DNA of 42,373 bases, from positions 1 through 42,373 of the forward strand of contig CACWUS010000011.1 of assembly GCA_902764145.1 (NCBI GenBank), written 5' to 3'. Position 1 is the stretch's first letter; each line of letters begins with the position of its first letter. This document shows, piece after piece, positions 1 to 7,991 of this stretch. Made by a program: the position numbers and the translations under genes. Origin of the DNA: an uncultured Erysipelotrichaceae bacterium. GTDB lineage: Bacteria > Bacillota_I > Bacilli_A > RF39 > UBA660. The notes below the pieces were generated by a model. That model had not been told where the DNA came from. It saw only the letters and a program-made list of their open reading frames with translations, and did not search any database.

Positions 1-53
1 TTCTTTCTATCATAATATAAATTAATTCTTTCTTCATAATTTATTTTAGCCAT
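1..53 (-). CDS. Start of a probable IS3-type transposase first frame (OrfA), partial
   Basis: Seventeen codons are visible from ATG at 53 to the window edge, reading MAKINYEERINLYYDRK. This resembles the opening helix of the helix-turn-helix OrfA proteins of IS3-family elements, which often start with a short basic segment and an E-x-x-I-x-L/I-Y pattern. A GAGG ribosome site at 62-65 lies inside the right arm of the hairpin at 60-89. The rest of the frame lies outside the window, so it cannot be said whether the element is intact. Confidence 0.45.
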   Translation of the reverse strand, partial: MAKINYEERINLYYDRK

Positions 54-59
54 AATAAA

Positions 60-89
60 ACCTCGTTTCTTATGTCCAAGAAACGGGGT
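60..89 (-). terminator. Hairpin at the IS end, also downstream of the LCP gene
   Basis: Arms 60-71 and 78-89 pair over 12 positions with one mismatch around a six-base loop. Read on the minus strand the hairpin is followed by a T-rich run, so it can end transcription from the surface operon. It also covers the GAGG ribosome site of the transposase frame, which would keep outside transcription from expressing the transposase. That second role is inferred from known IS control by hairpins. Confidence 0.55.
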
Positions 90-108
90 TCATATCATTA
101 AACCTCTT

Positions 109-2034
109 TTATTGTTGCGTAGATGTTTCTGTTGATTGTGTTTGTTGTGTTACGACTTTCTTTTTAACATAAATTGTAAGTGATTTAACTTGATCTAATA
201 TTGTATCTTTATGTTCTTTTTGTGATGAGAAAGTATATTCACTATAATCATTAATATTTACTTGTTGATTAGTTGCTTTATCTACAAATTTAACACTTAA
301 TCCATGTGATGAAGCATAACTCTTTATACTTGATACACTACTACTTGAAAAATCTTTTAATGTAGGAATACTTTGTGCACTATAACTTCCTGTTCCAATT
401 ACAGTATCTTTATATAGATTGTTTAAATCAAATGATATTTTTTTAGATGATGTAAGTTTTGTATTCTTTAAATTTGCTTTTATTTCTTTTTTAATATCAC
501 TAATACTTCCTGGATATGGAATTATAACTGCAGGATAACTTTTGGATGGAGTATCATATATTTTACCCCAAGCTGAAGATCCAGTTAGTTGCATTCTTTG
601 TACATTAACTATGTTTGTATTATCAGAAACAATTATTGATTTAGCTAAATTGTACATTGATAATAAATCTTTAGATTTAACATTTGTTTGAAAATTAGAT
701 TTAACTATCTCTAGTACATTTACTACTTTATTAGGATCGGTCATCTTTGTACCAGCATTAACGATACCTAAAATAACTTTCATTTGGTTTTTACCACGAC
801 TATAATCACTTCTACTTCCACTTGTCCAGTTTGCACAATATTTAGCCATAGCTTTTCCTGTTTTACTTCCATCATTTGGTTTATGTCTGTTTCTTGCGAA
901 TGCTAATGCTTGTTCACCATTTAAGTGTTGCCATCCTTTTTCTATATATTGTGTATGTGATCCCCATTTTCTTGAACTATTTTGTTCACAAACAGAGTAG
1001 GGAACATCTATATCAATTCCACCAACAGCATCTACTAGTTGAACTACTCCTTTAAAATTAATTTTTGCATAATAATCTATATCAACATCAAATATATTTT
1101 CAATTGTTTGAACTGCACATGATGAAGAACTTCCCCAAGTAGTAGTGTTAATTCTTCTATAAGTTCCATTTGAACATGCTGTTTTTAAATACATGTCTCT
1201 AGGAACAGATGTAAGAGTTGCTCTTAATGTTTTTGGATTAAATGTTACAAGTAATAATACATCCGCATTATATCCAGATGTGACACCATCTTTTGATGAG
1301 TCAACTCCAATTAATAACATACTAAATGGTTTGTTAAGTGAAGCTCCTTCACTTTTTATATCTTCTTCATTACTTTCATATACTTTTTTACCTTCATATA
1401 AAACTACTGTTTCTTCTTCAATGTCTTCATATCCTTCAATTGAATAAAACATATCTACATAGTTTCTACTAAAGAAAGCTGCATCTATATTACCATTTTT
1501 AAGTGCATATAATAATTCAAGAGTAGAGTCATATAATTTAATTTCATTATTTTCACGTAATTTTAATTCTGTGATTAAATCATTTGGTAATATGTATCCT
1601 TCTATATCATCTTTATCATTTACAATTCCTATTTTTTTATTTATTAAATCTTTTTCACTTTTAAGTGTTTTATCATAAGAAACGATTGATGAATAATATG
1701 TATTTTTACTATCACTATAGTTATCTATTGCTTTATATACTTTAGTTACATAATAGAATACAGCCCCTTCTATAAGAAATAAAACTACAACTAGAATTAC
1801 AGGAATAATGAATGAAATTTTGCTTTGTTTTTTAACACTTCTTAACAGTAAATAAGAAAAGAATAAGAAGAAGTATACTAGTACTGCTATACCTAGAATT
1901 CTATATAATGTTTCAACTCCTTCAAATAGTAATAAAGTATATCCTACTAAAACAATACCTACCATTTGTAATATGATTAATATTAGTGAAAATATTAATC
2001 TAAATAATTTATGATTGTTTCTTTTCTTTGTCAT
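109..2034 (-). CDS. LCP (LytR-CpsA-Psr) family cell-wall ligase with substrate-binding-like insert
   Basis: A 641-residue membrane protein with three N-terminal membrane segments (about 10-34, 41-64 and 74-95). An extracellular stretch (about 110-205) looks like part of a type-3 solute-binding fold: it has a KKIGIV start and ends in a GNIDAAFFSR segment. The LCP catalytic domain follows (about 237-400), with the conserved pieces LLIGVDSS, VPRDMY, GGIDIDVP and ALAFARNRH. LCP enzymes transfer teichoic acids or other lipid-linked glycopolymers to peptidoglycan outside the membrane, which fits the teichoic acid genes at 8011-17053. The start overlaps the previous gene by 26 bases, so translation is probably coupled. 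The C-terminus is Thr/Gln-rich. The arginines of the LCP domain are present, so it is probably active; the polymer it handles is not shown by the sequence. Confidence 0.9.
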   Translation of the reverse strand: MTKKRNNHKLFRLIFSLILIILQMVGIVLVGYTLLLFEGVETLYRILGIAVLVYFFLFFSYLLLRSVKKQSKISFIIPVILVVVLFLIEGAVFYYVTKVYKAIDNYSDSKNTYYSSIVSYDKTLKSEKDLINKKIGIVNDKDDIEGYILPNDLITELKLRENNEIKLYDSTLELLYALKNGNIDAAFFSRNYVDMFYSIEGYEDIEEETVVLYEGKKVYESNEEDIKSEGASLNKPFSMLLIGVDSSKDGVTSGYNADVLLLVTFNPKTLRATLTSVPRDMYLKTACSNGTYRRINTTTWGSSSSCAVQTIENIFDVDIDYYAKINFKGVVQLVDAVGGIDIDVPYSVCEQNSSRKWGSHTQYIEKGWQHLNGEQALAFARNRHKPNDGSKTGKAMAKYCANWTSGSRSDYSRGKNQMKVILGIVNAGTKMTDPNKVVNVLEIVKSNFQTNVKSKDLLSMYNLAKSIIVSDNTNIVNVQRMQLTGSSAWGKIYDTPSKSYPAVIIPYPGSISDIKKEIKANLKNTKLTSSKKISFDLNNLYKDTVIGTGSYSAQSIPTLKDFSSSSVSSIKSYASSHGLSVKFVDKATNQQVNINDYSEYTFSSQKEHKDTILDQVKSLTIYVKKKVVTQQTQSTETSTQQ

Positions 2035-3490
2035 CCTTTAGCACTTCTTTCTTTTTAGTATTTGTTTTTTTCTTTTTAGTTTTAGTTGTTTCTTTTTTCT
2101 TTTTATCTTCTAGTTTTTTTTCGTCTTCAAGTCTTTTTAGTTCTTCTTGTTTTCTTTTTTCTTCTTTTATCTTTTCTTCTATATATTTTCTCTTTCTTTT
2201 ATTTTTCCTCACTTTTGCAATTAATATACATATAAGCACAAATATTATTATAACAGTTTCTATACCAAGTAGTGCAATCATTTTTTTATATTCCATTATT
2301 TTTTCTTCATCTGTGTTATTTACAATAATTTTTTCTTTAGAACTTGAATATCTAATCATTGTATTTGTTTCTTTATCATATGTATAATAATTATCTTTTC
2401 CAGTTTCTAAATCTCTTGCATGAATAATATAAAAATCACTATTGTCTTTTGATAATGCTTCAACTTCTATGTCATTAATAGTAATTATACTTCTATTATA
2501 ACCATCTATTTCTTTATCAATTTTTAAAGGGAAGAAGTTAAATACATCTAATTTTACTTCATTATATTTTTCATATGTATTATCTTCACTATTATATATA
2601 TATAATTCTATATCTCCTTCAGTATCTTTAAGACCTACTAGAGTATAATTATTTGTTTCATTATAGAAAGCAGGTACTTTTTGTGAATTAATTTCTATTG
2701 TTGTTTTTTCAAAATCATTAGGGGATGTTAAACTACTTTCTCTTTTAACAATTGTATATTTGTTTTCATTTATTAATACTTCAATTGGATTAGGATCAAT
2801 TACACTAACAATAATTGTGTATGTTTTAGTACTTCCATTTTGAGCAGTGACAGTAACTTTAATTTTATTATCTCCTTCTGACACTTTATGTTTTCCTGTA
2901 CCAGATACTCTTGATTTTGAATCTTCAACACTTGCCTTAACATTAACTGATGTGGTATTTGAATTAGCTTCAACTTTATAAGTGGTAGTATTTTTATTAA
3001 ATGTAGGGCTTAGTTTTAAACCATCAACTTTTAGATTTTTTAAATTATTGTTTTTTGAATAAGATGCTTCTAATTGAGATTGAGTTATTATTTTAATAGT
3101 TGAACTACCTTTTGATAATTTCATTTCTCCTTCATTAGAATAGTCTCTTACAGCAACACTTTTAACAGTTACTGTTGTATTTCCTGTAGCTATTGCTTTA
3201 AATTTGTATGTAAATGATTTTTGCTTTTCTTTTCCATACCATAATACACTTGAACTACCACTTGTAAGTTTTAATTTTGATTTGTCATAACTAGGTGTAA
3301 ATTCAATAGTTCCAAAATAACTAGATGATTTAACTTTAATATTTACGGTTACAGTATTTCCAACAACTACTTTATTGCTTGAAGATGATACACTTACTGT
3401 CGCACTTGAAGCAAGTAGGGGAGTTAAATTTATAAAGAAGAGCATAATGCTAAATAGTATTATGCTTGATATTTTTAATCTTTTATTCAT
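2009..3490 (-). CDS. Membrane-anchored surface protein with cohesin-like and cadherin-like domains
   Basis: 493 residues. A signal peptide (1-28) precedes a beta-rich domain (about 30-135) that resembles cohesin-type folds: V-x-V-G-N-T-V-T-V-N-I-K-V followed by a segment with L-K-L-T-S-G and a valine-rich end. Residues about 148-232 form a cadherin-like beta-sandwich repeat (N-L-K-x-L-K-V-x-G opening, T-Y-x-V core). A mixed region follows, then one membrane segment (about 402-425) and a very Lys/Glu-rich cytoplasmic tail of about 65 residues. Its start overlaps the stop of the glucosaminidase gene (ATGA), and its AAAGGAG ribosome site lies inside that gene. Since the upstream gene encodes a dockerin, this protein could hold that enzyme at the membrane. 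The cohesin call is by pattern only; other immunoglobulin-like folds (Big, invasin) remain possible. Confidence 0.65.
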   Translation of the reverse strand: MNKRLKISSIILFSIMLFFINLTPLLASSATVSVSSSSNKVVVGNTVTVNIKVKSSSYFGTIEFTPSYDKSKLKLTSGSSSVLWYGKEKQKSFTYKFKAIATGNTTVTVKSVAVRDYSNEGEMKLSKGSSTIKIITQSQLEASYSKNNNLKNLKVDGLKLSPTFNKNTTTYKVEANSNTTSVNVKASVEDSKSRVSGTGKHKVSEGDNKIKVTVTAQNGSTKTYTIIVSVIDPNPIEVLINENKYTIVKRESSLTSPNDFEKTTIEINSQKVPAFYNETNNYTLVGLKDTEGDIELYIYNSEDNTYEKYNEVKLDVFNFFPLKIDKEIDGYNRSIITINDIEVEALSKDNSDFYIIHARDLETGKDNYYTYDKETNTMIRYSSSKEKIIVNNTDEEKIMEYKKMIALLGIETVIIIFVLICILIAKVRKNKRKRKYIEEKIKEEKRKQEELKRLEDEKKLEDKKKKETTKTKKKKTNTKKKEVLKDDKEKKQS

Positions 3491-5739
3491 AGTTTTTTGT
3501 CTCCTTTAATATGTTTTAGTATTTGTAATAAATCTAAGCTTGTTACATCGTTATCTCCAGAAGTATCCGCAGCTTTTAAGTATTCTGCTTTTAGTTTTTT
3601 GTCTCCTTTGATATGTTTCAATACTTGTAATAAATCTAGACTTGTAATTTGTCCATCTCCAGAAGTATCCCCAGTTATAATAAATGTATAAGTTTTAACA
3701 TCATTATTATATTTAATTGTTAATTTAGAACCTGTTGTAATATAGTTACTTCCTGTAATATTTTTGTTGCTTGAATCAGTAATACTTACATTACTAGCTC
3801 CAAAACTTGTTAGTTTATTTAATATTGTTGAAACAGAAGTATTGTATTTGATATTAGTAATATAATCATTGTTAGTATTTATTGCTGCATCTTTTAATAT
3901 AGTTTCTATCGTTTTATTTGGTGGCAGTGTTTCATTAGTGCTTGATGAATTATTATTATTATTATTATTTGTATCATTATTAGTAGTATCTTTAACTATT
4001 TTAATTGATATAACATATTTTTTAATACTTTGTGTTTCTGAAGTAACTGTTATAGTAATATCAGCATCTTCTTCATTTAAATTTATATTTCCATTCCCAC
4101 TTACAGTAGCTTTAGAACTAACTGGTGTAGCAAGTACGTTTACTTTTGTTGTACCATTTGGTACATATACTTCATAAGTAAGAACATCTTCATCAAAATT
4201 AGGAGATAAACTAAATCCTTCAACACTAAGTGATTTTAAATCATTGTTTGAGTCTCCTGCATCAGGAAGAGAAGTATAAAGTGGCATATTATTATAAACG
4301 GGTATTTCAAATATAAATGGTTCATTTAATATTCCTGCTTTTTTATAAGAATTATATGTTGAATTACCTTCTGTAGCAGGAGCCTGAATATTTGTCATAT
4401 ATTGATGTGTATAATTTGAATAGTATGCATCAGGTGAAACATTAAATTTTTGATAATATAGTGTTCCTTGTCCTTTTGTAATATAGCCATTTGCTAGGAA
4501 AGAACTTCCTTCAACTATAGCTGTTTCAATATTATCCCAAACATTACCATCTCTTTTAATTAACTTAGCTGCATATGCAAGACCTCTTGTAATTGCTCCA
4601 TATTTGACACCATCAATTGTATCTTCATAAGCTCCAATATTAAAGAAATTATAATAACCACTATATTTTTTACCTTTGAAAGTAAATTCTGTTCCATTTG
4701 TAGAATCACTTCCATTAGCTGTTACTTCTTGTTTAATTCTACTTGCTATATGAACAGGACTTATTTTATGTGTTTTTCCTGCTGTAAACATAGGAATAGT
4801 ATATTTATCATCTGAAAGTTTACCACTTCCAAATATTGATTTAATCATTTGAGGATATTTTTCATCAAGTTCAGAACTATAATCAAGTTTTTCAAACATA
4901 AATATTCTTTGTTCAGTTAACCAATTTCTAGGATCCATATAAAATGCAATAACACTAGAATTTACTTTATACCAAGATGATCCTTCTGCTGGTTTTGTGG
5001 AAGTTCTATAATTATTATTTGTCGTTTGCATATAATTTTTTCCTTCTTCACTATTAACAGCAGTAGTAAAATATGAATTTGTTTTTTTAGCGATGAAAGT
5101 CCATTCTGGATATTTATTATGTAAATAAGTTAAATATGGAATATATGAATCGGTGAATCCAGAAGCTAAAAGTGTTTTTGTATATTCTTCATCACTTGCA
5201 GTAATATCACTTTTTTTAGTAACATATTTAGCACATATATAACCAGTTTTATTTTTATAATAGCTTATTTTATACCATGTATCATTTGTACAATTAGAAT
5301 TTTTTGATGTTACTTTATCTAAAATAGTAACATTTACTCCAAGAGATAATGTATCAAGTGAAGTAGTTGAAGTATTTGTTCCTTTTCTAACTGTTACATT
5401 ATTAGCATTAACTCTTGCTTCATAATCAACTACGTTCATATCTTCAAAAGTATTGTCTACAAATTTAACATATTTACTGCATACATAACCTGTTTTATCT
5501 TTGTAATTAATTTTATACCATTTTTGTGAACATCCAGTTCCTTCATAAAGAGTTTTATTTTCCATAGTAATTGGTGTTCCTGAATTAACAGTATATAGTG
5601 CAGAATTGTCTGTACCAGCACCACTTCTTATTCTTACGTTATCACCACTGATAATTGCTTCATAGCTTGCAAAAACGTTTAAAGGAATAAAAAAGAAAAA
5701 TATAGTAATAGTAGTTAATAAAAACAAATATTTTTTCAT
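3487..5739 (-). CDS. Secreted SH3b-glucosaminidase autolysin with cadherin-like and dockerin domains
   Basis: 750 residues. Order: signal peptide (1-25), SH3b domain (about 26-92), second SH3b (about 105-175), endo-beta-N-acetylglucosaminidase-type catalytic region (about 185-480; HIASRIKQE with the likely acid Glu near 338, and NFFNIGAYEDT), a cadherin-like domain (about 495-580), an Asn-rich linker, a small domain (about 605-683), and a C-terminal dockerin. The dockerin has two copies of D-T-S-G-D-x-x-x-T-S-L-D-L-L-Q-x-L-K-H, matching the paired calcium-binding loops of type I dockerins. It would cut peptidoglycan glycan strands outside the cell. It leads the minus-strand operon, with ribosome site AAAGGAG before the ATG. 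A dockerin on an autolysin rather than a polysaccharidase is unusual and suggests docking to the cohesin-like protein encoded next. Confidence 0.85.
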   Translation of the reverse strand: MKKYLFLLTTITIFFFFIPLNVFASYEAIISGDNVRIRSGAGTDNSALYTVNSGTPITMENKTLYEGTGCSQKWYKINYKDKTGYVCSKYVKFVDNTFEDMNVVDYEARVNANNVTVRKGTNTSTTSLDTLSLGVNVTILDKVTSKNSNCTNDTWYKISYYKNKTGYICAKYVTKKSDITASDEEYTKTLLASGFTDSYIPYLTYLHNKYPEWTFIAKKTNSYFTTAVNSEEGKNYMQTTNNNYRTSTKPAEGSSWYKVNSSVIAFYMDPRNWLTEQRIFMFEKLDYSSELDEKYPQMIKSIFGSGKLSDDKYTIPMFTAGKTHKISPVHIASRIKQEVTANGSDSTNGTEFTFKGKKYSGYYNFFNIGAYEDTIDGVKYGAITRGLAYAAKLIKRDGNVWDNIETAIVEGSSFLANGYITKGQGTLYYQKFNVSPDAYYSNYTHQYMTNIQAPATEGNSTYNSYKKAGILNEPFIFEIPVYNNMPLYTSLPDAGDSNNDLKSLSVEGFSLSPNFDEDVLTYEVYVPNGTTKVNVLATPVSSKATVSGNGNINLNEEDADITITVTSETQSIKKYVISIKIVKDTTNNDTNNNNNNNSSSTNETLPPNKTIETILKDAAINTNNDYITNIKYNTSVSTILNKLTSFGASNVSITDSSNKNITGSNYITTGSKLTIKYNNDVKTYTFIITGDTSGDGQITSLDLLQVLKHIKGDKKLKAEYLKAADTSGDNDVTSLDLLQILKHIKGDKKL
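3491..3674 (-). repeat. Tandem dockerin repeat, two units of 82 bases
   Basis: Positions 3491-3572 and 3593-3674 are near-identical units with a period of 102 bases. They encode the two F-hand-like halves of the dockerin. The high nucleotide similarity suggests recent duplication or gene conversion. Confidence 0.85.
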
Positions 5740-5771
5740 ATTTACTCCTTTCCATCATTATTTATATATAG

Positions 5772-5800
5772 ATTATATCAAAATAAGACATATTTTTCAC
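5772..5800 (-). promoter_or_regulatory. Probable promoter of the glucosaminidase-LCP operon
   Basis: On the minus strand a perfect TATAAT lies at 5777-5772. Seventeen bases upstream is TGAAAA (5800-5795), a weak match to a -35 box. The ribosome site AAAGGAG follows close to the start codon at 5739. It is divergent from the promoter of the prepilin gene in the same 150-base gap. Confidence 0.45.
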
Positions 5801-5843
5801 CTATATAGTCTGTATTTTACATATTATATAACATAAAAACTTG

Positions 5844-5872
5844 TGGAAAATCTATAAATATTATTTTATAAT
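5844..5872 (+). promoter_or_regulatory. Promoter of the prepilin-Hint gene
   Basis: TGGAAA (5844-5849), a 17-base spacer and TATAAT (5867-5872). Transcription would start almost at the AGGAGG ribosome site (5879-5884), giving a very short leader. A stretch of about 30 bases around the -10 is repeated almost exactly before tagO (7972-8001). Confidence 0.5.
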
Positions 5873-5889
5873 ATCTTTAGGAGGAAAAT

Positions 5890-7890
5890 ATGAAAAAGAG
5901 AGGTTTTACACTTGTTGAACTTTTAGCAGTAATAGCAATACTTGCAATACTTGTAATAATAGCACTTCCAAATGTAATTAAACTATTTAATAGTTCTAAA
6001 GAAAGTACTTTTATTACAGAAGCTAAAAGGATATATAGAGGGTCTGAGCAAGCATATGTAAAAGATGCATTTAATAGTTCTGGAAGTAAAATATATTCTA
6101 AATGTAAAAATGGATGTACACGTGAACTTGATATGAGCATTAGAGATAATCTAGAATATTATATTGAAATTGATAGTCAAGGAAAAATTATTAAATATTA
6201 TATTACTGATGGAGATTATCAATATAGTTATGATGACGATAATAATGGACTTAAGATTTCTGAAATAAATAATGTTCAAAAAGTAGCTGACTTAAATGAA
6301 AGTGAAAGAATTGTAATTAATGAAAGTGGTCCTTATATAGGAAAACCTAAAGTTAGATATAAATTGGTTACTAATAGAGGTAGTTTTTCAACTTCAAGTA
6401 CGCTTAGATCTGTTTATGTTAATTCGGTTGATGATGATTATGAATACAACATATATACAAAATTAAATACTAGTTCAAATAATAATTTTGGTAATTCAAA
6501 ACTTGCTATTAAAGTGTATTTGGCTAAAGCAAATTGTTTTACAGATTCATCTTATTATAGAATTTATTGGACTTATCAAGGACATCATGACTTAAAATTT
6601 GAATTGAAAAAATCTGATTTACCAGAACATAGATATAATATTGAAAATAATAAATATCTGGATTCTGATTATAGGGAGTATAATTTTTTAGATGCAGGTT
6701 TTGGCTATAATCGTGCTGCAATAACAGTTGAACAATCAGATGATATTAAAAATTGTAGATTGGTTGATACGAGTTTTTATTATTTCGATGATTTTAAAAT
6801 AGAAAAATCTTATAGTGGGCCTTGGTTAGAAACAACAGCTTTTCAAAATTATATAAATATATTAAATAATTCTGTTTCAGATTATTATGTTTCAGGAGTT
6901 TCAATTTGTAATAGTTGTTCTGAAAAAACGCTTAATATTGAATGGTCTAAGATAGAAGATGTAAATGTTTGTTATTTTTCAACTTTGGCAGGTATATCTG
7001 TAAATGGTGTTACTAGTAATATAACTTGTAAAAATTATCAAACAGCAAGTGAATGTTTGAGAAATATTGATGCCTATAATAATAAAGAAAACTTTTATAT
7101 TTATAGTAGAGAGTCTTCTGATTGTAATAATGGACATAATTCTATTTACTGTCAAAATAAGGGCAAATTATCATATAATGTTGTATATATGAGTGATTTA
7201 GTTAAAAGTGATAGTAATGGTTGTTATTCTAATGCAGTATTTGTTACATGTCTAAGTGGAGACATGGAAATAGAAGTTTATGATAGAAAGAAGAAAAAAA
7301 GAGTAAAGAAAAAACTTAAAGACATAACATATGATGACTTAGTACTCGCGTGGGATTTCGATAAGGGAGATTATGTTTGGGCAGAAGTGTTATGGATTAT
7401 GCGACAAACTAAAGCAAATAGTTATTATTTATTAACATTTAGTGATGGAAGCATATTAAAAGTAGTTGAAGATCATAGAATATTTAGTTGTGAAAAGAAT
7501 CGCTTTGTCTCATGTGTTAAATTTCCAATTAATTCTACTACTATAAATAGTAAAGGTGAAATAATCGAATTAGTAAGCAGAAAAGTAGTTAATGAAGAGG
7601 TTGATGTTTGCAATATAATTACAAAGAATCATATCAATGTATTTGCTAATGGACTTTTAACATCTCGTGGAAGAAATAATATTTATCCTATTGAAAATAT
7701 GAAATATGTTAAAGACAAACATGGTGAAACATTTAAGAGAGAAGATTTCCCTGAAATTAGTGATGAATATTATTATGGCTTAAGATTTGGAGACACATCA
7801 AAAAATTATATAGGAAATGAAAAGATAACAAGGGATAGTTTAGTTTTATTAGTTGAAAGATTAGAAAACTTAAAAGAAAATAGAAAATAA
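5890..7890 (+). CDS. Prepilin-like protein carrying a Hint (intein/Hedgehog-type) domain
   Basis: 666 residues. The N-terminus (KKRGFTLVELLAVIAILA) is a class III/type IV prepilin signal: basic leader, cut after Gly5, methylated Phe, Glu at +5 and a hydrophobic helix up to about residue 34. A long, Tyr/Asn/Cys-rich extracellular region follows (about 35-450). At Cys454 a Hint domain starts (CLSGDMEIEV), with a VVEDHRIF block (His529) and a HINVFANGLL block (581-590), so it spans about 454-595. A charged tail of about 70 residues follows. Known prepilins are exported by type II/IV-like machines; no such machine or prepilin peptidase gene is in the window. Hint domains splice or cut their own chain through the first Cys. 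The ribosome site AGGAGG fixes the start. A strong terminator follows, so it is a single-gene unit. The fusion is seen directly; its activity is inferred. Confidence 0.8.
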   Translation: MKKRGFTLVELLAVIAILAILVIIALPNVIKLFNSSKESTFITEAKRIYRGSEQAYVKDAFNSSGSKIYSKCKNGCTRELDMSIRDNLEYYIEIDSQGKIIKYYITDGDYQYSYDDDNNGLKISEINNVQKVADLNESERIVINESGPYIGKPKVRYKLVTNRGSFSTSSTLRSVYVNSVDDDYEYNIYTKLNTSSNNNFGNSKLAIKVYLAKANCFTDSSYYRIYWTYQGHHDLKFELKKSDLPEHRYNIENNKYLDSDYREYNFLDAGFGYNRAAITVEQSDDIKNCRLVDTSFYYFDDFKIEKSYSGPWLETTAFQNYINILNNSVSDYYVSGVSICNSCSEKTLNIEWSKIEDVNVCYFSTLAGISVNGVTSNITCKNYQTASECLRNIDAYNNKENFYIYSRESSDCNNGHNSIYCQNKGKLSYNVVYMSDLVKSDSNGCYSNAVFVTCLSGDMEIEVYDRKKKKRVKKKLKDITYDDLVLAWDFDKGDYVWAEVLWIMRQTKANSYYLLTFSDGSILKVVEDHRIFSCEKNRFVSCVKFPINSTTINSKGEIIELVSRKVVNEEVDVCNIITKNHINVFANGLLTSRGRNNIYPIENMKYVKDKHGETFKREDFPEISDEYYYGLRFGDTSKNYIGNEKITRDSLVLLVERLENLKENRK

Positions 7891-7898
7891 TTAATATT

Positions 7899-7933
7899 AA
7901 TACAATATACTTTTGGAGTATATTGTATTTTTT
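7899..7933 (+). terminator. Terminator after the prepilin-Hint gene
   Basis: A perfect 13-bp stem (7899-7911 with 7917-7929), five-base loop and T run. It isolates the gene from tagO. Confidence 0.9.
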
Positions 7934-7962
7934 AGTGTATTATTTGTTATATGAAATAAATA

Positions 7963-7991
7963 TAGATATTTTATAAATATTGTTTTATAAT
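7963..7991 (+). promoter_or_regulatory. Promoter of tagO
   Basis: TAGATA (7963-7968), 17-base spacer, TATAAT (7986-7991). The segment around the -10 is nearly the same as before the prepilin gene, suggesting copied or jointly controlled promoters. Confidence 0.5.

Larger units (their letters stand above)
1..92 (-). mobile_element. Outer end of an IS3-type insertion sequence, cut by the window edge
   Basis: Read on the minus strand, positions 92-73 give TGAACCCCGTTTCTTGGACA, which has the TGA-CCCC-TTGGACA pattern of IS3-family terminal inverted repeats. A hairpin follows, and then a reading frame opens at 53 and runs off the window. The layout (end repeat, hairpin, start of the first transposase frame) is mirrored by the element at 42277, although the two sequences differ. 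The element lies only 16 bases beyond the stop of the LCP gene. Family assignment rests on the end repeat and layout; no transposase domain is visible. Confidence 0.55.

Noticed and set aside
1193..1447. Plus-strand frame inside the LCP gene
   Set aside because: It lies entirely within the conserved LCP and linker coding region on the other strand; no family resemblance.
2028..2387. Plus-strand frame rich in Ser and Phe
   Set aside because: It is the mirror of the Lys/Glu-rich tail on the other strand; it has no ribosome site and has low-complexity composition.
3945..3972. ATT trinucleotide run
   Set aside because: It encodes a poly-Asn linker of the glucosaminidase in frame; an ordinary low-complexity linker rather than a separate element.
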